Position numbers and translations under genes: made by a program
Part shown: positions 31,600 through 37,258 of the stretch, in pieces
Layout of the letters: the number at the start of each line of letters is the position of its first letter
Position numbering within the stretch: position 1 is the first letter of the stretch
Assembly (NCBI GenBank): GCA_016785015.1
Contig: JADHTJ010000030.1
Location: 1 to 37,258 of the forward strand
Source: Anaerolineales bacterium
GTDB taxonomy: Bacteria > Chloroflexota > Anaerolineae > Anaerolineales > UBA11858
Reading direction: 5' to 3'
DNA: 37,258 nt
Notes under the pieces: generated by a model
Database searches by the model: none
Seen by the model: the letters and a program-made list of their open reading frames with translations, nothing else
What the model was told of the DNA's origin: nothing

Positions 31600-33042
31600 C
31601 TATTTAACAGTTCTATCAATCACCGCCTGGATTCCCTCAGCCACATCATTTGGCAAAGCTTTGGGTTGGTGCTCGGCTAAAATCGATTTGATTCGTTCCC
31701 GAGCGCGATCTCGCAAGCTTAATTCTCCATCTGCGGACCACCCCGCGTGATCTTGACGATCTAATAAGGTTGGATACCAATCTTCTTTGAAATGGTTGTG
31801 TGTATGATCGATACCTAAGAAATCATCGTCAAAGCCAACCTGATCGATCCAATCCAGCGCCAGGGTCTCCTCACTAACTTCAACCCCTTGCATGAATTTC
31901 TTGACCCAATGGATCAACTCGTCGCACATGACAATCATTTCGATAGAGTTGGTCAGACCCCCTTCGAGATAGCCGACATCATGAATTAGGTGCGAACCAG
32001 CCATGGTTTCAGTCAAAAGAGAGAAGGCTGCTTCAGCGGCAGCTTGCTGGTCGGGCAATTTGGCATCCGAAGCACCGCCAAGCCCAAAGATTGGAAGGCC
32101 GTAATACTGAGCCATCTCCACACATAAGACGCGATTGTCCGGAGCAGCGTAGATATCCAGCATGGTGCGCATATCGAGCATATCTTGTGTGCCCCCACTC
32201 AATATTACAGGCGTGCCTTCACGCTTAAGTTGCGCGATGACCAATCCAGCCAATTCGCCGGCATTGGCATAGGCGACTGCGCCTGCTGGGGTGATTGGCC
32301 CGCTGGCACCGCGTAATACCACGGGGGTGTAAGATGTCGGAAGACCTTTTTCTGCCATGAAGAGTAATTTTTGAAGTGCTTCTTCATTATGAACCAGGGG
32401 TGCGGTCACGTTAATATACAAGAAAATGAACGGATTGCGCCTTAGTGCATCGGCTCCCCCGGCGACCAACTCGGCCATTTCGACTGCTTTGACGCAGCCA
32501 TCAAACTCGGTGGTCACAAACATGATCGGTTTGCTTGTGTTTTTCAACATGGCCTGCATTTGGTAAATATCAGCGTACTCCTGGGGGACATCTCCGGCAA
32601 TATTCAATGACATGACGAAATCGATGTTGGGCAGGGCATCGCAGACGTGGATGCCATCTACGATATCCTGAAGTTTTCCTGGTCTGCGCTTTCCAGTGTT
32701 GATATCGATCACATTGGGGCAGTCAGAACCCGGGCCGTAGAAAACATTGCGGCGTTCCAGGGGCATCACACGCTCACCATGGCGGTTGGCGATAGCTATG
32801 CGTTTTGGCGCGATATTGAGCGCCCAATCTACGAGGTATGAAGGAATGCGCACATGGCTGTCATCGATGACATCTGCACCTGCCGACTTGAGTAATTTCA
32901 CTGCTTCGGGTACGAGAAGGCGAACCCCCGTCCGTTCAAGGATTTCTAAACTAGCGAAATGGATGCGTTCTAACTGATCTAGCGATAATTTTTGAAATTT
33001 GGGCGCACTGATTGACTGAATATTTCTTTGCGTGCTTGTCAT
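31600..33042 (-). CDS. MttB-superfamily methyltransferase, non-pyrrolysine (MttB-4)
   Basis: This 480-residue COG5598 member has LSLDQLERIHFASLEILERT at the N-terminus. NVFYGPGSDCPNVIDINTGK, LVHNEEALQKLLFMAEKGLP, LGGASDAKLPDQQAAAEAAF, LIHDVGYLEGGLTNS and IDHTHNH follow. It resembles MttB-5 most closely: both have YYGPGSDC-type and PITxAGAxAxxNAGxLxGLVxxQLKREG stretches. Where the others have GPGGHYL or GPDGSFL it reads GFDDDFLG. No in-frame amber occurs. AGGAG precedes the ATG. It is divergent from the racemase-MttB-5-ferredoxin operon, and a GTGATATA half-site lies between the two units. Confidence 0.93.
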   Translation of the reverse strand: MTSTQRNIQSISAPKFQKLSLDQLERIHFASLEILERTGVRLLVPEAVKLLKSAGADVIDDSHVRIPSYLVDWALNIAPKRIAIANRHGERVMPLERRNVFYGPGSDCPNVIDINTGKRRPGKLQDIVDGIHVCDALPNIDFVMSLNIAGDVPQEYADIYQMQAMLKNTSKPIMFVTTEFDGCVKAVEMAELVAGGADALRRNPFIFLYINVTAPLVHNEEALQKLLFMAEKGLPTSYTPVVLRGASGPITPAGAVAYANAGELAGLVIAQLKREGTPVILSGGTQDMLDMRTMLDIYAAPDNRVLCVEMAQYYGLPIFGLGGASDAKLPDQQAAAEAAFSLLTETMAGSHLIHDVGYLEGGLTNSIEMIVMCDELIHWVKKFMQGVEVSEETLALDWIDQVGFDDDFLGIDHTHNHFKEDWYPTLLDRQDHAGWSADGELSLRDRARERIKSILAEHQPKALPNDVAEGIQAVIDRTVK

Positions 33043-33109
33043 GATAATCTCCTGGGGATGAAAAAAGCCATCAAAGTATACACGATCTCGAATCTAACTT
33101 TAGCCAAAG

Positions 33110-33119
33110 GTGATATATG
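33110..33119. promoter_or_regulatory. Putative GntR half-site between divergent methyltransferase units
   Basis: GTGATATATG matches one half of the 19-bp palindrome seen at 37050. The other half is not conserved. It lies in the 168-nt gap between MttB-4 (-) and the racemase-like gene (+). Confidence 0.3.
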
Positions 33120-33210
33120 AACTGTGAAATCAGGAAAACTTGCAGGAGAAATTAAGGATTTCGCAGTTATACTAAACCTAAATGTAATTATTCTCAGAAG
33201 GAGTGATACG

Positions 33211-33996
33211 ATGTACCGCAACAGAGATTTTGGGATCAACCATATCAAAGCCCGCAAGGATCATCGTTGTTATGGTATGGGTCTGGGTATCATTATCCTC
33301 GATGATGTTTATCCAGGGTTTCCTGGGGATGTGCGCAATGCCAGCGCTTTCCCATTTCCCGTACAGTATGAAATCGTAGAGGGTGTGGATATCTGGAAGC
33401 TTGTCCACGAAGAAGATAAATCGCAATGCCTGGCACCGATACAGCGGGCGGCGAAAAAACTAGAGAGCATGGGCTGCCGTGCTATCGCCGCAGAGTGCGG
33501 GTATTTTGCCTATTTCCAACAGGATATCGCCGGATACGTCGATGTGCCGGTCTTCATGTCCAGCCTGCTGCAGGTGCCCTTTGCTCAGCAGTTGATCGGG
33601 CAAAATAAAGTTGTTGGCATTATGATGGCTCGCAAGGCAGAGTTGCGCGATCACCACCTCGAATCTGTTGGGATTCGAATTGGCTCCAACTATGTCATCG
33701 AAGGGGCAGAGGACGATGGCAAGTGCACCCAATTCGAAAATTTGTGGTATGCTCCCGCAAGACCGGATGTGCCGGAGGCTTACTATGACAAAGCCCAAGA
33801 AGAGTTCGTCCAGGTTTGTGTCGAATTCTATAATGCCCATGACAATATGGGCGCTATGATGTTGGAGTGCACCGGTATGCAGCCTTTTGCGCGCGCCATT
33901 CAACGAGAGATTGATATCCCCATTTTCAGTTGGGGCACATTGCTGGATTATGCCTACTCGGTGGTAGTGCATCGAGATTATTACGGACATGTATAG
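33211..33996 (+). CDS. Asp/Glu/hydantoin-racemase-superfamily protein
   Basis: The 261-residue protein has two half-domains, each with a Cys at the place of the catalytic pair in Asp/Glu racemases: Cys96 in AIAAECGYFA and Cys220 in MMLECTGMQPF. YGMGLGIIILDDVYPGFPGD near the N-terminus and IFSWGTLLDY at the end complete the fold. This superfamily includes racemases, maleate isomerases and decarboxylases. The substrate is unknown, and I infer processing of an amino-acid-like methylated compound or its product. The start at 33211 has AAGGAG 10 nt upstream, whereas extending to 33124 would use a non-ATG codon with no ribosome site. It leads an operon with MttB-5 (11 nt gap) and the ferredoxin. 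Confidence 0.87.
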   Translation: MYRNRDFGINHIKARKDHRCYGMGLGIIILDDVYPGFPGDVRNASAFPFPVQYEIVEGVDIWKLVHEEDKSQCLAPIQRAAKKLESMGCRAIAAECGYFAYFQQDIAGYVDVPVFMSSLLQVPFAQQLIGQNKVVGIMMARKAELRDHHLESVGIRIGSNYVIEGAEDDGKCTQFENLWYAPARPDVPEAYYDKAQEEFVQVCVEFYNAHDNMGAMMLECTGMQPFARAIQREIDIPIFSWGTLLDYAYSVVVHRDYYGHV

Positions 33997-34007
33997 AGAG
34001 AATTAAC

Positions 34008-35453
34008 ATGACAGCAGCTTCGTTTGACCACACTAACATCCGCTCCACCCGACTGCGTAGTCTCACAAAGGACAATGTAAAGGTACTTCATGAGGCTAGC
34101 CTTGAAATCCTGACTCATACGGGCTTGCGTTTTTTTAACGATGAAGCGGTAACGCTGTTCAAAAAGGCTGGAGCAAAAGTCTCCGATGGTAATCTGGTTT
34201 GTATCCCAGCTTACCTGGTTGAGCGGGCATTACGTTCTGTCCCGAAAAGCATTACGATCTATGACCAGACCGGAAAGCGGGCTATGATGCTTGGCGGTCA
34301 TCGCAGTTATTATGGCCCGGGTTCAGACTGTATGCACATCTATGATACCGAAACCTGGGAACGCCGTATCGCTGTCTTAGATGATGTCGTCAATGGGATC
34401 CGTCTGGTAGATGCTCTCCCTCATTTGGATTTTGTGATGTCCATGTTCCTGCCCTCGGACGTGCCAGCGGAACTCTACGAACGCCGTCAAATGGCATTGA
34501 TGCTGCAAGAAAGCACTAAGCCGATTGTTTACGTAGGCATCGATGCGAACAGCACAGTGTTTGCCATCAAGATGGCGGAGATGGTTGCTGGGGGAGAGGA
34601 TCAATTACAACGCTATCCCTTCGTAATCAACTATGTCAATACTGTATCAGCCTTTTACCATAATGACGAAAGCGTCCAGCGCCTACTTTATGCAGCGGAA
34701 CGCAACCTTCCAACCATTTATGCGCCCAGTACCAGTAGAGGCATTACGGCGCCGATTACCATTGCAGGGGCTTTGGCCTTGGGAAATGCAGGCCATTTAG
34801 GGGGATTAGTGCTCTCTCAGTTGAAAAGAGAAGGCTCTCCATTTTTGCGCAGCCATCCTAATGGGTCATCCATGGATTTGAGTTCAATGGTCAGTGTATA
34901 TGGCGCACCAGACAATGGGCCTCATGGCTGGGATCTAGCCCATCGCTATGAGATACCTACATTTGGCGCGGCTGGTTGTAGCGATTCAAAGGTTTTTGAC
35001 GCCCAGGCTGCGGCGGAGGCCTCGCTGACACTATTTGAGAACACGATTGGTGGTGTCAATCTGATCCACGATGTCGGCTATTTGGACTGCGCTATGACCG
35101 GTTCTCTTGAATTTGTGTATTTTAACAATGAGATCATTGGGTGGCTCAGACAGTATATGCGCAAGTTGGAAATCAATCAAGAAACACTGGCCTTGGATTT
35201 GATCCATGAGATTGGCCCCGATGGTTCTTTCTTGGAAGCTGACCATACTTACAATCATATACGTGAAGAATGGCGACCCACAATCCTTGATCGCCTAGAC
35301 TTCCATCGCTGGTCTGATCAAGGGAGTCGCACAGTGAAAGAACGCGCCAATGATAAAGTCAAAGAGATCGTTGCCAGCCATCGCGCTGAACCGTTACCTA
35401 ATGACGTCATCCAGAAGTTGGATGCGCTAGCGTTCGAGGATGTTCCGGTATGA
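34008..35453 (+). CDS. MttB-superfamily methyltransferase, non-pyrrolysine (MttB-5)
   Basis: The 481-residue protein has SLTKDNVKVLHEASLEILTHT, SYYGPGSDCMHIYDTET and YHNDESVQRLLYAAERNLP. FGAAGCSDSKVFDAQAAAEA, LIHDVGYLDCAMTGSLEF, GPDGSFLEADHTYNH and a C-terminal helical region complete the family pattern. I chose the ATG at 34008, which has GAGAG at 8 nt. The frame is open further upstream to 33930 only because it overlaps the racemase gene. No in-frame amber occurs. The stop overlaps the ferredoxin start (ATGA). It is the only MttB here coupled to a racemase-like enzyme and an Fe-S protein. The methyl acceptor must be a corrinoid protein encoded elsewhere in the island. Confidence 0.94.
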   Translation: MTAASFDHTNIRSTRLRSLTKDNVKVLHEASLEILTHTGLRFFNDEAVTLFKKAGAKVSDGNLVCIPAYLVERALRSVPKSITIYDQTGKRAMMLGGHRSYYGPGSDCMHIYDTETWERRIAVLDDVVNGIRLVDALPHLDFVMSMFLPSDVPAELYERRQMALMLQESTKPIVYVGIDANSTVFAIKMAEMVAGGEDQLQRYPFVINYVNTVSAFYHNDESVQRLLYAAERNLPTIYAPSTSRGITAPITIAGALALGNAGHLGGLVLSQLKREGSPFLRSHPNGSSMDLSSMVSVYGAPDNGPHGWDLAHRYEIPTFGAAGCSDSKVFDAQAAAEASLTLFENTIGGVNLIHDVGYLDCAMTGSLEFVYFNNEIIGWLRQYMRKLEINQETLALDLIHEIGPDGSFLEADHTYNHIREEWRPTILDRLDFHRWSDQGSRTVKERANDKVKEIVASHRAEPLPNDVIQKLDALAFEDVPV

Positions 35454-36460
35454 AAACGGCGGATGAGCAAATCCACGAATTCATAGATGTTTTTGATGTG
35501 TGGGAACCAGCGCGGCCTTTTCTCTCTTTGATGGTTGATGAGCGAGAAATGGATCTCGTTGTTCAAGCTTACAGACAGGATGACCAAAATCTTACGGTTG
35601 AGTTGATTGCCGATCTATTAGGTCTGGACTATGCCCAAGCAGACAAACTTGTTCAACGCGCCTACGGCAGATGCATCTTGAATAAAGTCGTAGAAGATGG
35701 AGTTCCTAAATTCACCCCCTCAAATTTCTATTCCCGCCTGGATCACTTTGCCAAGTACGAGAATTGGCACGATATTCCTCCCAATGACCGAAAGGTTATC
35801 AACCGTCGGTTCTTGGATGAGTTTATCAACAGGCATAAGGAAAATATTAAACGCAAGATGCGCGGTCTTGAGGCTGAGAATGCTTTACCCAACGACACTG
35901 TCATGCTGTTGAGCGAAGTTGAGGAGATGATCCACGCAGCCACGAACATTGTTGTGCAGCCTTGCGATTGCCGCATGTTGGGGGAGAATTGCGATAAACC
36001 AGTTGAAACTTGTATCTGGCTTGATGAGGGCGCGCGTGAAGCCCTCGATCGTGGGCATGGACGCAGTTTGACAAAAGAAGAAGCTATCGAATTACTACGT
36101 TATACAGACAAAAAAGGCCTGATGCACACTGCCGACAGCGAGTGGCGTGATCGAGGCTTACACGCCATTTGCAACTGCTGCGCCTGTGATTGTTATCCCT
36201 TCAGCGCAGCTCAGGAATTAGGCACAAAAGGTGTCTGGCCGAAGAGTCATTATGTGGCGGCTCACGATCTGGATTTGTGTAATATGTGTGGCTCGTGCGT
36301 CAAGCGCTGTCACTTTGATGCCTTTGTGCTGACCGATGAAATCGTCTTTGTTGGCGATAAAGACAAGCAAAGAGTAATCTATGACTCAGATAATTGTTGG
36401 GGATGCGGTCTGTGTGCCAACACTTGCCCTGAGAATGCCATCCAGATGAGAAATTTATAG
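35450..36460 (+). CDS. Cys-rich 4Fe-4S ferredoxin-type protein of the methyltransferase cluster
   Basis: The 336-residue protein has three parts. Residues about 1-160 are helical, with a predicted winged-helix-like portion (LTVELIADLLGLDYAQADKLVQRAYG). The middle has unusual Cys groups: VQPCDCRMLGENCDKPVETC and HAICNCCACDCYPFS. The C-terminus carries two canonical 4Fe-4S motifs, Cys277/280/283/287 (CNMCGSCVKRC) and Cys316/319/322/326 (CWGCGLCANTC followed by Pro). It is translationally coupled to MttB-5. I infer an electron-transfer protein, possibly supplying low-potential electrons to the RACo-like activator or directly to a corrinoid protein. The central Cys cluster may bind another metal centre. 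Confidence 0.88.
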   Translation: MKTADEQIHEFIDVFDVWEPARPFLSLMVDEREMDLVVQAYRQDDQNLTVELIADLLGLDYAQADKLVQRAYGRCILNKVVEDGVPKFTPSNFYSRLDHFAKYENWHDIPPNDRKVINRRFLDEFINRHKENIKRKMRGLEAENALPNDTVMLLSEVEEMIHAATNIVVQPCDCRMLGENCDKPVETCIWLDEGAREALDRGHGRSLTKEEAIELLRYTDKKGLMHTADSEWRDRGLHAICNCCACDCYPFSAAQELGTKGVWPKSHYVAAHDLDLCNMCGSCVKRCHFDAFVLTDEIVFVGDKDKQRVIYDSDNCWGCGLCANTCPENAIQMRNL

Positions 36461-36484
36461 TTCTTAGTAGGGGGAAACGCGTAA

Positions 36485-36967
36485 TTACGACTTTGGGGAA
36501 GCAATTGGAGCGAGGATTGCTTTGGACAACCTGATCAGATCATTACTATCTAATTCTATTCCAGCCATGGGGTCACCACTGCTGATATTGACCTTTTTGC
36601 ATTGGGCAATGGACTCATCGAAAACAACGGGAATATATTCTGGCAAACAAAGGGGCGCTACCGCGCCCTGTGTATACCCAGTTAGATCGCCAATCTCCTC
36701 GGCAGTAGCAAAGCTCAATCGTTTCCACTCACCTGGGAGGTAGTCCCGAACAGCCTGTGGATTGAGGCGCGAGTCCCCTGTTACACAGGCCATCACATAG
36801 CGCTGTTTCTTCCGCTCGCGCAGCAGGATCGATTTCACCATTTCCTCTTTGACTACACCGCGCTGTGCAGCGGCCGCTTCCACGGTGAAAACCGGCTCGG
36901 AGTGGGGTAGGACGCGGTATTGAATGTCATTAGCATCAAGCAGCATTGTGACGATTGTATTTACCAT
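36485..36967 (-). CDS. YbaK/EbsC-family aminoacyl-tRNA deacylase-like protein
   Basis: The 160-residue protein matches the YbaK/ProX/INS deacylase fold. Motifs are DANDIQYRVLPHSEPVFTVE, the conserved Lys in VKSILLRE, LNPQAVRDYLPG and GDLTGYTQGAVAPL. YbaK-type proteins clear mischarged tRNA such as Cys-tRNA(Pro) by hydrolysis. It is convergent with the ferredoxin gene and unrelated to methyl transfer. A near-consensus promoter (TTGACA, 17 nt, TATACT) ends 6 nt before the ATG with no Shine-Dalgarno, so the mRNA should be leaderless. Length is normal. Confidence 0.92.
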   Translation of the reverse strand: MVNTIVTMLLDANDIQYRVLPHSEPVFTVEAAAAQRGVVKEEMVKSILLRERKKQRYVMACVTGDSRLNPQAVRDYLPGEWKRLSFATAEEIGDLTGYTQGAVAPLCLPEYIPVVFDESIAQCKKVNISSGDPMAGIELDSNDLIRLSKAILAPIASPKS

Positions 36968-37002
36968 GCTGCAAGTATAGTAGTGTCAGAAAGACATGTC
37001 AA
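36968..37002 (-). promoter_or_regulatory. Consensus sigma-70 promoter of the ybaK-like gene, leaderless
   Basis: On the minus strand TTGACA (36997-37002), a 17-nt spacer, TATACT (36974-36979) and 6 nt precede the ATG. The start of transcription would coincide with the start codon. Confidence 0.7.
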
Positions 37003-37028
37003 TTTTTATGATAATTTCTTCGGCAAAG

Positions 37029-37068
37029 TTGACAGATTGATGTATTCAGGATATATTAGTGATATATC
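37029..37068 (+). promoter_or_regulatory. Plus-strand promoter with overlapping palindromic operator at the right edge
   Basis: TTGACA (37029-37034), 17 nt and TATATT (37052-37057) form a good promoter reading out of the window. The palindrome GATATATTAGTGATATATC (37050-37068) has perfect 7-bp arms and covers the -10. It is the best copy of the motif found upstream of the methyltransferase units. Confidence 0.6.
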
Positions 37069-37258
37069 AGAGAGTGTAAGATAAAAAATCCATATAAATC
37101 TGTCTTAGGAGCTTCAAGAACTGTCAATGCAAAGTAGAAATGTCCTATTTTCTACAAAGTTAAAATGTCCTATGAAAAGGGAGGGAGTATGCTAAACTGG
37201 GATGGCTTGGCTGGAGGATAGGGCAACGCTGGCGAGCGACCCGAGCGCCAGACAAGCG
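37069..37258 (+). other. Possible edge of an insertion element
   Basis: AAATGTCCTAT occurs twice in direct orientation (37138-37148 and 37163-37173). The first copy lies inside a GTAGAAA/TTTCTAC inverted repeat. From about 37176 the sequence turns GC-rich. A GGGAGG and start codons follow (ATG 37189 with a stop after 10 codons, ATG 37202 open for 19 codons to the edge, MAWLEDRATLASDPS). Short repeated ends near a start codon are typical of IS termini. The family cannot be named. Confidence 0.3.

Noticed and set aside
33124-33210. N-terminal extension of the racemase-like protein
   Set aside because: It would need a non-ATG start without a ribosome site, while AAGGAG directly supports the ATG at 33211.
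33930-34007. N-terminal extension of MttB-5 into the racemase gene
   Set aside because: The open frame is only overlap with the upstream gene. The ATG at 34008 has a GAGAG site and aligns with other MttB N-termini.
22383-35453. Pyrrolysine (UAG) in the MttB proteins
   Set aside because: All five frames run full length (476-500 residues) without an in-frame TAG, and no pylTSBCD genes are in the window. They belong to the non-Pyl class.
1-37258. tRNA or rRNA genes
   Set aside because: I saw no cloverleaf with a TTCRA T-loop and CCA-proximal stem, and no rRNA-like conserved blocks on either strand. A covariance-model scan would be decisive.

Overview
The window looks like chromosomal DNA from a mid-GC Chloroflexota bacterium of the Anaerolineae type. 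The evidence is indirect: Thr/Pro-rich stalks on three exported proteins, an NBR1-type Ig lipoprotein, a Flp pilin beside a CpaE-like ATPase, an M29 aminopeptidase, and many intergenic palindromic repeats. There is no rRNA or tRNA to place it more exactly.

Layout. 1-2.3 kb: two divergent surface proteins (a lamin-tail protein, cut by the window edge, and an NBR1-Ig lipoprotein). 2.4-4.8 kb: a fabF-fabH condensing-enzyme operon closed by a bidirectional terminator. 4.85-7.0 kb: an orphan ParA ATPase translationally coupled to an acidic four-helix membrane protein. 7.0-9.4 kb: a HAD phosphatase, a 49-residue Flp pilin and a CpaE-like regulator. 9.6-12.6 kb: an indolepyruvate ferredoxin oxidoreductase alpha-like protein and an M29 aminopeptidase. 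12.6-18.3 kb: repeat-rich accessory DNA with a TPR membrane-protein pair, a Thr/Pro-stalk protein, an EamA transporter and two decayed genes.

18.4-36.5 kb is the centrepiece, a corrinoid-dependent methyl-transfer island. It holds five non-pyrrolysine MttB-superfamily methyltransferases, two corrinoid proteins, one pterin-binding methyltransferase (MtgA/AcsE-like) and a 2Fe-2S/ASKHA corrinoid activator (RACo-like). It also holds a hydantoinase/oxoprolinase-like ATPase, a DUF1638 protein, an Asp/Glu-racemase-like protein, a Cys-rich ferredoxin and a GntR/FCD regulator. The inferred flow is: methylated amine (probably a betaine-type quaternary amine) to MttB paralogue, to Co(I)-corrinoid protein, to tetrahydrofolate by the MtgA-like enzyme. 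RACo, perhaps with the ferredoxin, would rescue Co(II). Five methyltransferases feeding one pterin enzyme and two corrinoid proteins suggest several substrates funnelled into one C1 pool. No transporter is visible.

A palindromic motif built on GTGATATA recurs upstream of the cluster's transcription units. One copy overlaps a consensus promoter at the right edge, which points out of the window. I propose it as the operator of the GntR protein. The window ends in a motif pair and a start codon that may be the edge of an insertion element.

Other things seen by reading the intergenic DNA: a decayed four-helix-bundle (23S IVS-type) gene, a nonsense-mutated DUF559 gene, a gene fragment cut by a dispersed repeat, two dispersed repeat families, and three genes with TATAxT-N6-ATG architecture that implies leaderless mRNAs.
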